NCBI GenBank assembly: GCA_002353575.1
Contig: DEJQ01000011.1
Location: forward strand, 1-63,518
Reading direction: 5' to 3'
DNA from: Prevotellaceae bacterium UBA2744
Lineage (GTDB): Bacteria; Bacteroidota; Bacteroidia; Bacteroidales; Bacteroidaceae
DNA length: 63,518 nucleotides
Below are positions 23,796 to 32,225 of the stretch, piece by piece. The translations under genes and the position numbers were made by a program. Every line of letters starts with the position of its first letter. Position 1 is the first letter of the stretch. Under the pieces are notes generated by a model that worked only from the letters and a program-made list of their open reading frames with translations, did not search any database and had not been told where the DNA came from.

Positions 23796-25844
23796 ATGCA
23801 CAAACTGACCTTTTCGTTTTTATTGACATCGGCACTGACAGCCTGTGCCGCAATGCTACCGAGTGAGACCCTGGCTATGAGTACCCCACAAGTGACCTGG
23901 GATCGTCACAGCCTTATCATGGACGGGAAACGTATATGTCCGGTCATGGGTGAAATACATTACTCCCGCATTCCGGCAGATGAATGGGCTGAAGAAATAC
24001 ACAAGATGAAAGAAGGCGGAGTCACCGTCATCGCTACTTATGTGTTCTGGAACCATGTCGAAGAACAAGAAGCTATATTCAACTGGAGCGGTCAGCGAGA
24101 TTTGCGCAGATTCATTGAAGTATGCAAGAGCCAAGATATGCCCGTAATACTGCGAATAGGTCCGTTCTGTCACGGTGAAGTACGCAATGGCGGCATTCCC
24201 GACTGGATGTTCCAGAAGGGTTGCAAATTACGTTCGCTCGACAAAACATTCCTTATGTATGTAGAGAAGCTATACCGTCAGATTTATTCTCAGATTGCAG
24301 GTCTGCAATGGAAAGACGGAGGTCCGCTGCTTGCCTGTCAGTTCGACAACGAATATCGCGGTTCGGGCGACTACCTTATGACACTAAAGAAAATTGCACT
24401 TCGAATAGGATTCGACCTGCCATTTTATACTCGTACCGGATGGCCTCAACTCTCCAAGCCTGTTCCATTCGGCGAGATGATTCCTCTCTATGGTGACTAT
24501 GCCGACGGGTTCTGGGATAAGGAAATCAGCGAGGCCTGCGGTAACTATTACAAGGCATTTAACTTCAAAGGATTCCGCAGTTCTACCGCTATTGGGACAG
24601 ACCTGTTGGGTAAGCAGGAGGCGAAACTAAACAAGGGCGATGAGGATTATCCTTACTTCACTTGCGAACTGGGTGGCGGCATGGCTACAGCTTACCATCG
24701 TCGTCCGTACATCTATGCTGACGACTGTTATTCACTCGCAATCGTAAAATTAGGTTCCGGTTCTAACCTCCTTGGTTATTATATGTATCATGGAGGAACA
24801 AACCCTGAAAGCCTGACGGGAATTACGTTGAACGAAACCCAACGGACTCTGGGTACGGCGAACAATGACCTGCCAGTGAAGACATACGACTTCCAGTGTC
24901 CGCTCGGGGAGTTTGGTCAGACATATCCCCAATACTATCGCCTGCGTCCTATACACTTGTTCATGCATGACTATGCAGAACTGCTGGCTCCGATGGAAGC
25001 TACATTCCCAGCCAAGCAGGACCTGAAGCAAGGTGAGGACTCAGAACTGCGCTGGTCCTACCGTTCGAAGGATGGCAGCGGATTTATCTTTATCAACAAC
25101 TACGAACGCCTGCAACAACTCTCTGACAAGAAACATGTGCAGTTGGCTGCCTGCGGCATTACTCTGCCAAAGCTCACTATCCCTGCCGGAACAATAGCAA
25201 TCTTCCCAATCAACGTCGATGGAATAAAATATGCCACAGCTCAGATAGTAGCAAAGCGTGAAGGCAAGATTTACATGATGAAGGTAAACGATGTTCCTGT
25301 AACCATCGCATTACAGAATGGCAAGATTCTGAAAAACGTGCGCCCAAAAGGAACTGAAAAGCCTGTCCATGAGAATATTTATCTGATTACTCAGCAAGAA
25401 GCCGAAACGTTCGGACTTGCCACCGCCGCTCATGAGGATTTGGGATTCAAAGTTACATACACTAAACAGAAAGAAGCAGGTATTCTCCGCACAATCCAGA
25501 AAGGCAAAGCAAAGGTAGCCGAGGCACCAAGCGAAGACGATTGGCAGGCTGCTGCAGTATATAAGATTACCATTCCTGCGGATGCTATTGCAAACGGCAA
25601 ACGCATGCTAAGCATTACATATCAGGGAGACTGTGCACGGATTTATGCCAAAGGCAAACTTGTCGCAGACAACTTTCAATATGGCCGCCCGTTCCTACTC
25701 GGTCTATGGCGTCTTCCCAAAGACTGCAATGAACTGGAACTACACATTCTGCCAATGCAAGCCAGTGCTCCTATCTATCTGCCGCGCGAGGCAGACAAAA
25801 CTCCAGGAGAAAATATCAGGAAAGCCGAAATAGTAGAATTATAG
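23796..25844 (+). CDS. beta-galactosidase, glycoside hydrolase family 35
   Basis: 682 residues. N-terminal export signal, possibly a lipoprotein (L-T-A-C, cysteine 17). GH35 TIM barrel: G-E-I-H-Y-S-R (52-58), Y-V-F-W-N-H (82-87), acid/base E186 in D-N-E-Y, nucleophile E291 in C-E-L-G-G-G, and M-Y-H-G-G-T-N-P near 337. C-terminal jelly-roll domains follow. It should hydrolyse terminal beta-galactosyl residues from glycans outside the cytoplasm or in the periplasm. It is a single gene rather than part of a SusCD polysaccharide utilisation locus. It is followed by a strong terminator. Confidence 0.9.
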   Translation: MHKLTFSFLLTSALTACAAMLPSETLAMSTPQVTWDRHSLIMDGKRICPVMGEIHYSRIPADEWAEEIHKMKEGGVTVIATYVFWNHVEEQEAIFNWSGQRDLRRFIEVCKSQDMPVILRIGPFCHGEVRNGGIPDWMFQKGCKLRSLDKTFLMYVEKLYRQIYSQIAGLQWKDGGPLLACQFDNEYRGSGDYLMTLKKIALRIGFDLPFYTRTGWPQLSKPVPFGEMIPLYGDYADGFWDKEISEACGNYYKAFNFKGFRSSTAIGTDLLGKQEAKLNKGDEDYPYFTCELGGGMATAYHRRPYIYADDCYSLAIVKLGSGSNLLGYYMYHGGTNPESLTGITLNETQRTLGTANNDLPVKTYDFQCPLGEFGQTYPQYYRLRPIHLFMHDYAELLAPMEATFPAKQDLKQGEDSELRWSYRSKDGSGFIFINNYERLQQLSDKKHVQLAACGITLPKLTIPAGTIAIFPINVDGIKYATAQIVAKREGKIYMMKVNDVPVTIALQNGKILKNVRPKGTEKPVHENIYLITQQEAETFGLATAAHEDLGFKVTYTKQKEAGILRTIQKGKAKVAEAPSEDDWQAAAVYKITIPADAIANGKRMLSITYQGDCARIYAKGKLVADNFQYGRPFLLGLWRLPKDCNELELHILPMQASAPIYLPREADKTPGENIRKAEIVEL

Positions 25845-25860
25845 ATATATTTCTGCTGCA

Positions 25861-25907
25861 TTTTTTCTCCTCCGAAGAGGAAAACTTTTTTCTCTTCGGA
25901 GGAAAAA
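25861..25907 (+). terminator. terminator of the GH35 gene
   Basis: Twelve-bp stem TCCTCCGAAGAG / CTCTTCGGAGGA flanked by T and A runs that extend it, 17 nt after the stop. Followed by GTTTTGC; a partial third copy of the arm lies at about 25915. Confidence 0.8.
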
Positions 25908-25990
25908 GTTTTGCACCGAAGAGAAAAAAATCTTCTCCTGATACGGGATATTTCGCTTGAGCCGACATAATCCTACACTGAATAATAAAA

Positions 25991-26026
25991 AGAGACAGAC
26001 TCCAAATGGTTTTGAAGTCTGTCTCT
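25991..26026 (-). terminator. terminator of tRNA-Gln
   Basis: AGAGACAGACT / AGTCTGTCTCT stem, followed on the - strand by TTTTTATTATT, six nt after the tRNA. Confidence 0.88.
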
Positions 26027-26031
26027 TTCAG

Positions 26032-26103
26032 TTGGGATACCCGGGCTCGAACCAGGAATAACAGGACCAGAATCTGTTGTGTTGCCAATTACACCATATC
26101 CCA
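26032..26103 (-). tRNA. tRNA-Gln (anticodon CUG)
   Basis: 72 nt. Acceptor TGGGATA/TATCCCA with discriminator A, anticodon loop TTCTGGT giving CUG, T-loop GGTTCGAGCC. The 3' CCA is not encoded. It has its own canonical promoter and terminator, so it is a monocistronic tRNA gene. Confidence 0.93.
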
Positions 26104-26157
26104 ATATTGCAAACTAAAATAATATGCTTGCGAATGCAACTCCCCTGAATTGCGGTG

Positions 26158-26188
26158 CAAAGGTAGTGCTTAATAGGAAAACTACAAA
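26158..26188 (-). promoter_or_regulatory. canonical promoter of tRNA-Gln
   Basis: TTTG (26188-26185), 19 nt, TACCTTTG (26165-26158) on the - strand, about 55 nt upstream of the mature tRNA 5' end. Confidence 0.82.
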
Positions 26189-26255
26189 ATAAAATCGCTT
26201 TTTTTTTCTGCAATCTGATAGTTTCTTTGATATTTTTATGTACATTTGCATGAAA

Positions 26256-27041
26256 ATGACAGAAAACATGGCACGTCCGCTTATATTAATCAGTAACGAT
26301 GATGGTGTGCAGGCGAAGGGGCTGTATGCCCTTATAGATATGGTACGCGATTTGGGAGATGTGTTTGTAGTAGCTCCTGATGGTGCCCGTAGTGGCATGT
26401 CAATGGCAATCAGCGCCCATACACCAGTTAGGAATAAATTGATAAAAAAGGAAGAAGGTGTGACTATCTGGTCATGCTCAGGCACTCCCGACGACTGCGT
26501 GAAGATGGCATTCGAGGTTCTCCTACCCCGCCGTCCGGACATTGTGCTGGGAGGCATCAACCACGGCAACAACTGCGCCATCAATGCGCACTATTCGGGA
26601 ACGATGAGTGTAGCCATAGAGGGGTGTATAAAGAAGGTTCCATCAGCAGCAATATCAAGCGGCTACCTGAGTCCGGACGCTAATTTCGATGCCATGCGAC
26701 CAGTAGTGCAGAAAATCGTTAACCACATGCTGACGAAGGGGCTGCCAGAAGGTGTATGTCTAAACGTAAACACACCGCCACGTGATGAATTCAAGGGAAT
26801 AAAAATACAGAAGATGGGAATGGGCGACTGGCATGATGAATGGCAGGAATCCACTCACCCGCACAACTGGAAATACTATTGGATCGCAGGTTATTACGCT
26901 CCGTTTGACCCGAATGATGAAACAACCGACACATGGGCATACGAGAACGGATACGTGGCTATCACTCCACTACAACTGGATATGACCGCATACAGTGCGT
27001 TTAAAGACCTGAGAGAGTTGATGGTAGATAATGACAATTGA
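26256..27041 (+). CDS. surE: 5'/3'-nucleotidase SurE
   Basis: About 261 residues. Metal-binding I-S-N-D-D-G-V near the N-terminus, then S-G-M-S-M-A-I, S-G-T-P-D-D-C-V and G-G-I-N-H-G-N-N-C, all typical of SurE. It dephosphorylates nucleoside monophosphates in stress and stationary phase. The start is uncertain: ATGs at 26238, 26250, 26256 and 26268 are in frame. A -7-like box TACATTTG (26241-26248) would put transcription start near 26253, making the 26256 start nearly leaderless. It lies 13 nt before lpxB, so the two are likely co-transcribed. Confidence 0.95.
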   Translation: MTENMARPLILISNDDGVQAKGLYALIDMVRDLGDVFVVAPDGARSGMSMAISAHTPVRNKLIKKEEGVTIWSCSGTPDDCVKMAFEVLLPRRPDIVLGGINHGNNCAINAHYSGTMSVAIEGCIKKVPSAAISSGYLSPDANFDAMRPVVQKIVNHMLTKGLPEGVCLNVNTPPRDEFKGIKIQKMGMGDWHDEWQESTHPHNWKYYWIAGYYAPFDPNDETTDTWAYENGYVAITPLQLDMTAYSAFKDLRELMVDNDN

Positions 27042-27054
27042 TTATTAGAAGTCA

Positions 27055-28197
27055 ATGAGATACTATCTGATAGCTGGTGAGGCATCAGGCGACCTGCACG
27101 GTAGCAATCTGATGTCGGAACTCAAGGTACATGACCACGAGGCAGACTTCCGTTTCATCGGAGGTGAGAAAATGCTGGCTTCTGGTGGCACTATGCTGAA
27201 ACACTATAGAGAAATGGCATACATGGGCTTTATACCTGTTATGCTACACCTGTGCACTATTATGCGAAATATGTCTCTGTGCAAACAGGACATTCAGAAG
27301 TGGCAGCCCGATGTAGTAATTTTGATTGACTATCCCGGATTTAACCTGAAAATAGCTAAGTTTGTACACGAACAAAGAATATGTCCCGTATTCTATTATA
27401 TAAGTCCGAAGATATGGGCATGGAAGGAATACAGGATCAAGGATATAAGAAGAGACGTTGATGAGATGTTCTCAATCTTACCATTCGAAGTGGAATGGTT
27501 TGCCAAGCGCCACTACCCTATTCATTATGTAGGCAACCCTTGTGTGGATGCTATATATAAAGATGGACAAGACGGCAATTATGGCAATTATGAAAATGAC
27601 GGGAATGACGGGAATGACGTTATTGCCATCTTGGCAGGATCGCGCAGACAGGAAATCAAAGACAATTTGGGCAAGATGCTAAGTGCTGCCAGCCGTTGCG
27701 GAGACTATAAACTTGTGATAGCGGGGGCTCCTAATATAGAACTCGATTATTATAAAAAATTTATACCTGATAATATAGATGTGGAAGTGAAGTTCGGACA
27801 GACATACAACATACTACGCAGTTCCGTCGCTGCACTTGTCACATCGGGCACAGCTACTCTGGAAACGGCTATTCTGAGTGTACCTCAGGTAGTGTGTTAT
27901 TACATGAGGATGGGAAAACTGGTGTCGATTGTCAGAAAGTTTATAATTCACGTGCCATATATATCACTGGTAAACTTAGTTGCCGGTAAGGAGATAGTAA
28001 CGGAATTGGTTGCCGATGACATGACAGAAGAAAAAACGGAACATTGTCTGAAGGAAATACTCCCAGGTGGCAAACGAAGACAAAAAATGTTAGATGACTA
28101 TAAGGAGATGAATCGCATATTGGGCGGTCCGGGAGCATCTGAACGAGCTGCAAAGGAAATGATTAAGATACTTAAGAACAGAATATATGGAGTATAA
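27055..28197 (+). CDS. lpxB: lipid-A-disaccharide synthase
   Basis: 380 residues of the LpxB glycosyltransferase family: A-G-E-A-S-G-D-L-H-G (7-16), Y-M-G-F-I-P-V near 60, Y-Y-I-S-P-K-I-W-A-W-K near 117 and L-A-G-S-R-R-Q-E-I near 193. It joins UDP-2,3-diacylglucosamine to lipid X in lipid A synthesis at the inner membrane. A low-complexity Asn/Gly/Asp segment (about residues 172-189) is inserted before the L-A-G-S-R motif. The end overlaps the next small gene by 11 nt. Confidence 0.95.
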   Translation: MRYYLIAGEASGDLHGSNLMSELKVHDHEADFRFIGGEKMLASGGTMLKHYREMAYMGFIPVMLHLCTIMRNMSLCKQDIQKWQPDVVILIDYPGFNLKIAKFVHEQRICPVFYYISPKIWAWKEYRIKDIRRDVDEMFSILPFEVEWFAKRHYPIHYVGNPCVDAIYKDGQDGNYGNYENDGNDGNDVIAILAGSRRQEIKDNLGKMLSAASRCGDYKLVIAGAPNIELDYYKKFIPDNIDVEVKFGQTYNILRSSVAALVTSGTATLETAILSVPQVVCYYMRMGKLVSIVRKFIIHVPYISLVNLVAGKEIVTELVADDMTEEKTEHCLKEILPGGKRRQKMLDDYKEMNRILGGPGASERAAKEMIKILKNRIYGV

Positions 28198-28429
28198 AAG
28201 CAACTACACAGAAGAAGAAATAAGGGAACTGTATAAATGGTTTGACGAACATAAGTACGAAAACTCTATCGACATAGGACATGGGCTGATAATAAATAAC
28301 GTAAATATGATGGTGGAGGGTTCCAGGACGGTAGCTTTTACAAAACACGAAAATCCTACATACTCTGGACAGTTACACTTATTATTCCAAATAAAAGACG
28401 CTATGATAGAGCAAGGCAAAGTAAAATAG
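28187..28429 (+). CDS. small conserved-looking hypothetical protein
   Basis: 80 residues, no signal or membrane helix. Y-T-E-E-E-I-R-E-L-Y-K-W-F near the N-terminus. I recognise no function. It overlaps the end of lpxB by 11 nt and ends inside a terminator hairpin, so it is the last gene of the surE-lpxB transcript. Confidence 0.65.
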   Translation: MEYKSNYTEEEIRELYKWFDEHKYENSIDIGHGLIINNVNMMVEGSRTVAFTKHENPTYSGQLHLLFQIKDAMIEQGKVK

Positions 28430-28464
28430 GAAGACAAGCCCCCTATTATACTTTACCTTGTTTT
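28412..28464 (+). terminator. terminator of surE-lpxB operon
   Basis: About 19-bp imperfect stem (CAAGGCAAAGTAAAATAGG / CCTATTATACTTTACCTTG) followed by TTTT. The 5' arm includes the last codons and stop of the small gene. Confidence 0.85.
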
Positions 28465-28467
28465 GAC

Positions 28468-28815
28468 TTATACTAATCCATTGAGCTGCTTGTTGAGTGC
28501 CTGCAACTCATTACGTACATTAGTAAGACGATTCACTATATCGACCGTTGACTTAACTTTCTTGCCACGAGCTTTGATAGCATCACGTGCCCCCTGTAGC
28601 GTAAGTCCACGGACCTTTACAAGATTATACACTAATTCAACCTGCTCAATATCATCTTTGGAGTACTGGCGCACCCCCCTGCCACCCTTCTCCGGCTTTA
28701 TATTGGGAAATTCCTTTTCCCAATAGCGCAAGAGAGTTTCTGTAACCTTGAACATCTGTGCCACTTCGCCAATGGAATAGTACAGTTTTATTTCTTTGTT
28801 ATAGTTGAGAGCCAT
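28468..28815 (-). CDS. MerR-family transcriptional regulator
   Basis: 115 residues. MerR helix-turn-helix at 12-75 (Y-Y-S-I-G-E-V-A-Q-M-F, then L-R-Y-W-E-K-E-F and R-Q-Y-S-K-D-D-I), followed by a dimerisation coiled coil (about 80-115). No effector-binding domain or metal-binding cysteines. Target unknown. It lies downstream of pepD on the same strand (34 nt). Confidence 0.88.
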   Translation of the reverse strand: MALNYNKEIKLYYSIGEVAQMFKVTETLLRYWEKEFPNIKPEKGGRGVRQYSKDDIEQVELVYNLVKVRGLTLQGARDAIKARGKKVKSTVDIVNRLTNVRNELQALNKQLNGLV

Positions 28816-28826
28816 ATGCCTTGTGG

Positions 28827-28852
28827 GTTGAGAGTGAAAAAGTTGAGAGTTA
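28827..28852. repeat. short GTTGAGA repeat abutting the pepD stop
   Basis: GTTGAGAGTGAAAAAGTTGAGAGTTA; the final TTA is the complement of the pepD stop. Same heptamer family and same position relative to a stop codon as the array at 8489-8562. Confidence 0.6.
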
Positions 28853-30316
28853 TTCTTCTGGAATATTCTTTAGAATCTCTATAATAAAGGAGTAGAACTT
28901 CTGGACGGTCTGAATATTGACACGCTCATCAGGGGTATGAATAGCGAGCTGAGTAGGTCCGAAACTAGCCATATCCATTTCAGGATATTTAGCTCCGATG
29001 ATACCACATTCGAGCCCTGCATGACAAGCACCTACAACAGGACGATTACCAAAGAGACGCTCATAAGCCTCTACCATTATGTCAACAAGTCGGCTGGCAG
29101 GATTAGGTTGCCAACCACTGTAAGCCCCTTCAAGCGATACGTGCATACCTGCCATGGAGAAGCAAGCAAGCAGTCCGTTGCAAAGATACTGCTTCATGCT
29201 GTCTTGAGAAGAACGAGCAAGAAGAGTTACCTTTGCCTTGCCATTGTCGATATCAACAATTGAAAGATTGCATGACGTTTCCACAAGATCAGGTATTGTA
29301 GGTATGTAACGAAGTACTCCGTCGTGACATGTCATAAGAGCATTAATGAGGTTTTCCTGAATCTCAACAGGCACAATAGTCTGCGGCATGTCGCAAGGTG
29401 TAGCATCAAACTCAATATCCTTGCCTTCTACATCACGATATTCGACATTGAATGTTTCGCGACACTTTGCAACGAGTTCAAGGAAAGTCTGCTTATCTTT
29501 CTGTGGAACCACTACCACAACCTCACAGTCACGAGGTATGGCATTAAGCATATTGCCTCCATGCATACTGCTAAGCAATGCTATACGCATATTGACAGCA
29601 GCAAAAAGGAAACGAGCCATGAGTTTGTTGGCATTAGCATAACCCTTGTGGATTTCAATACCAGAATGACCTCCATGCAAGTGTTTTACAGCTACATTGT
29701 AGGCAAGCATTCCGTCTGGTTCCACATTCATGGGCAAATACTGCATGTCGGCATAAACATCTTCACCCCCAGCACAACCAATAGTGATTTCACCTTCCAT
29801 TTCTGAATCGAGATTGAGCAGATATTTGCTTTTGAGCATGCCTGGTTTGAGCCCGAAAGCACCTTCCATACCAGTCTCTTCATCACGAGTGATAAGTATT
29901 TCGAGTGGTCCGTGTTCTACTGTGTCATCCTCGAGGATTGCCATAGCAGCTGCTACTCCCATTCCATCATCAGCGCCAAGAGTAGTGTTACGGGCTGTAA
30001 CCCACTCTCCATCGACATAGGCCTCAATAGGGTCAGTATCGAAGTTGTGATTTGATTCCTTAGTCTTCTGGGGCACCATATCCATGTGAGCCTGCAGAAG
30101 AGTAACCGCACGTTTCTCATAACCTTGCGTAGCATTTTTGCGGATGAACACGTTACCTACTTCATCTATTTGTGCTTCAGCACCATGAGAACGTGCAAAG
30201 TCAGCTATAAACTGTGCCACGCGCTGGGTCTTGCCAGATGGACGTGGAATCTGTGTGAGGCTGTAGAAATTACGCCAAACAATCTGTGGGGTTAAATCTT
30301 TTACTTCCATATTCAA
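28850..30316 (-). CDS. pepD: aminoacyl-histidine dipeptidase (PepD/Xaa-His dipeptidase)
   Basis: 488 residues, the usual PepD length. M20-family metallopeptidase: L-Q-A-H-M-D-M-V (metal His), L-G-A-D-D-G-M-G (bridging Asp), T-R-D-E-E-T-G-M-E (catalytic Glu), then L-N-L-D-S-E near 173 and H-A-G-L-E-C-G near 432. It hydrolyses dipeptides in the cytoplasm using two metal ions. Confidence 0.95.
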   Translation of the reverse strand: MNMEVKDLTPQIVWRNFYSLTQIPRPSGKTQRVAQFIADFARSHGAEAQIDEVGNVFIRKNATQGYEKRAVTLLQAHMDMVPQKTKESNHNFDTDPIEAYVDGEWVTARNTTLGADDGMGVAAAMAILEDDTVEHGPLEILITRDEETGMEGAFGLKPGMLKSKYLLNLDSEMEGEITIGCAGGEDVYADMQYLPMNVEPDGMLAYNVAVKHLHGGHSGIEIHKGYANANKLMARFLFAAVNMRIALLSSMHGGNMLNAIPRDCEVVVVVPQKDKQTFLELVAKCRETFNVEYRDVEGKDIEFDATPCDMPQTIVPVEIQENLINALMTCHDGVLRYIPTIPDLVETSCNLSIVDIDNGKAKVTLLARSSQDSMKQYLCNGLLACFSMAGMHVSLEGAYSGWQPNPASRLVDIMVEAYERLFGNRPVVGACHAGLECGIIGAKYPEMDMASFGPTQLAIHTPDERVNIQTVQKFYSFIIEILKNIPEE

Positions 30317-30327
30317 TTATTTTTTAA

Positions 30328-31326
30328 TTATCTATCAATTTGATTTTTGTTACGGCTCAGGCCAAGCACCATAAGGGAGTAGAATCCGAGCAATGGTATG
30401 AGGGCTGTCTGCACAGTGTGTACTACAAGTACGAAGGTAATAGCATCAGTTAACGAGACTCCATAGAGCACCAGGATGGTCTTCACGGCAAAGTGCCATG
30501 GTCCAGCCCCGTTTGGTGTGGGTACAATTACAGAAATACTACCCACTATAAAACTGACAATTGCGACCATAGGTCCCAGGCTGCAAGTAAATGCAAAAGC
30601 AGGGAACGTAAAGGCATAGTGAAAGAAATAACTAAACCAAATCATGATGGAATAGAAAGCCAACAGAGGTTTGTTTTTCACCCCTCTAAGGGACATAATA
30701 CCTTCTTTCACATTCTCAAGTGTCTGCCACAATCCTGAAAGGATACGAATCTTTCGCAGAGAATACCATAAAAAGACAACAGTAACGAGAATGCATATTG
30801 CCGTAACGATATATCCTGTAGTGGTAAAACCATGAAAGAATCCTGAGATATCGGTACCTGTTTCATCAAAGAAACGCAGGAACACTGTAAGTTGACTGAG
30901 TATGACGCAGATAGTGAAAACAAGCAACAGGACGGAGTCGATAATACGTTCCGTAACCACTGTACCAAAAGCCTTAGAAAACGATGTTCCATCGTATTTT
31001 GAGAGAATAGCACAACGAGCGAACTCGCCACTGCGGGGAATAATCAGACTGGAGGCGTAGGAAATGAAAACTCCATGGATGCAATCAGACAGACGAGGAT
31101 GTTCGCCAAGGGGCTCTAACGACTGCTGCCAACGAAGGGCACGGAATATCTGAGCAGCAATACCAAATATTAGAGAGAAAAGTAACCATCCCCACTTTAC
31201 ATCATTAACAAATGTCTGGCGAAGAGCAGAAAAATCAAAATCGCGATACATCCAATACAAGATGCCACCACCGAGAAAGAACGGGATGACGATATTCAAG
31301 GTTTTCTTTATGGTCGTTTTACTCAT
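30328..31326 (-). CDS. lysylphosphatidylglycerol synthase TM-region (flippase-like) membrane protein
   Basis: 332 residues with about 7-8 hydrophobic helices, matching the UPF0104/AglD-type integral membrane family: L-R-A-L-R-W near 64 and S-L-I-I-P-R-S-G-E-F near 92, then V-P-T-P-N-G-A-G-P-W near 270. No catalytic domain is fused. Probably a lipid or glycolipid transporter; the substrate is unknown. 11 nt upstream of pepD, so probably co-transcribed with it. Confidence 0.82.
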   Translation of the reverse strand: MSKTTIKKTLNIVIPFFLGGGILYWMYRDFDFSALRQTFVNDVKWGWLLFSLIFGIAAQIFRALRWQQSLEPLGEHPRLSDCIHGVFISYASSLIIPRSGEFARCAILSKYDGTSFSKAFGTVVTERIIDSVLLLVFTICVILSQLTVFLRFFDETGTDISGFFHGFTTTGYIVTAICILVTVVFLWYSLRKIRILSGLWQTLENVKEGIMSLRGVKNKPLLAFYSIMIWFSYFFHYAFTFPAFAFTCSLGPMVAIVSFIVGSISVIVPTPNGAGPWHFAVKTILVLYGVSLTDAITFVLVVHTVQTALIPLLGFYSLMVLGLSRNKNQIDR

Positions 31327-31374
31327 TTTTCCACATGTAAAAGGTTGGTAAGAGAATGGAAATATATTAGTTTT

Positions 31375-31405
31375 TTTGCATTATTCCAACTTAACCGTAC
31401 CTTTG
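31375..31405 (+). promoter_or_regulatory. rsmA: canonical promoter of rsmA
   Basis: TTTG (31375-31378), 19 nt, TACCTTTG (31398-31405). The -7 box forms a perfect inverted repeat with a second box CAAAGGTA (31411-31418) facing the other way. Confidence 0.85.
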
Positions 31406-31433
31406 CACGACAAAGGTACATAATTTTATTTTA

Positions 31434-32225
31434 ATGAATAGCGTAAAGCCAAAGAAGTTTTTAGGTCAGCATTTTTTAACAGACCTGCAAATAGCAAGTA
31501 AGATAGCTGATACAGTAGATGTATGCCCCTCAATTCCTGTACTTGAAGTAGGTCCAGGTACGGGTGTGCTCACACAATTTCTGATGCAGAAGGATAGAAG
31601 ACTAAAGGTGGTGGAGATTGACAGAGAGTCTATTCCCTACCTGCAGGAGCACTTTCCTATCATAAAAGATGACATAATAGAGGCAGACTTCCTACAATTA
31701 GATCTAAAGAAAGTGTTTGACGGCAATCCATTTGTACTTACTGGTAATTATCCATACAACATATCAAGTCAGATTTTCTTCCATATGCTGGCAAACAAAG
31801 ACTTAGTACCCTGCTGCACAGGAATGATACAAAAAGAAGTTGCAGAAAGAATTGCTGCAAAACCTGGTTCAAAGGCATATGGTGTATTGAGCATTATGAT
31901 TCAGGCATGGTATGACGTGGAGTATCTTTTCACCGTACACGAAAATGTCTTCAACCCGCCACCAAAAGTAAAAAGTGCTGTAATATGTATGAAACGCAAT
32001 GATGCTGAATCGCTTGGATGTGACGAGAAACTATTTCGCAGAATAGTAAAGTCGGTCTTTACAATGAGAAGAAAGATGATGCGAAACGGCATGAAACAAA
32101 TCCTGCCTAAAGACTGTCCGTTGCTCGAGGATAAGATTTTCAACAACAGACCCGAACAATTGTCAGTTGCAGAATATGTGGAACTGACTAATAACGTGGA
32201 AAAATGGTTAAAGGTTAGAGGTTAG
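31434..32225 (+). CDS. rsmA: 16S rRNA dimethyladenosine transferase (KsgA/RsmA)
   Basis: 263 residues. K-K-F-L-G-Q-H-F-L (7-15), SAM-binding E-V-G-P-G-T-G-V-L-T near 40 and catalytic N-Y-P-Y-N-I near 106. C-terminal domain with N-N-R-P-E-Q-L-S. It dimethylates A1518 and A1519 of 16S rRNA (E. coli numbering). Its 3' end overlaps the 3' end of rel by 4 nt on the opposite strand, and its stop lies in a heptamer run GTTAAAG-GTTAGAG-GTTAG. Confidence 0.97.
   Translation: MNSVKPKKFLGQHFLTDLQIASKIADTVDVCPSIPVLEVGPGTGVLTQFLMQKDRRLKVVEIDRESIPYLQEHFPIIKDDIIEADFLQLDLKKVFDGNPFVLTGNYPYNISSQIFFHMLANKDLVPCCTGMIQKEVAERIAAKPGSKAYGVLSIMIQAWYDVEYLFTVHENVFNPPPKVKSAVICMKRNDAESLGCDEKLFRRIVKSVFTMRRKMMRNGMKQILPKDCPLLEDKIFNNRPEQLSVAEYVELTNNVEKWLKVRG
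32205..32225. repeat. heptamer run over the rsmA stop codon
   Basis: GTTAAAG, GTTAGAG and GTTAG in tandem, the last containing the TAG stop. Related in sequence and position to the arrays at 8489 and 28827. Confidence 0.5.
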
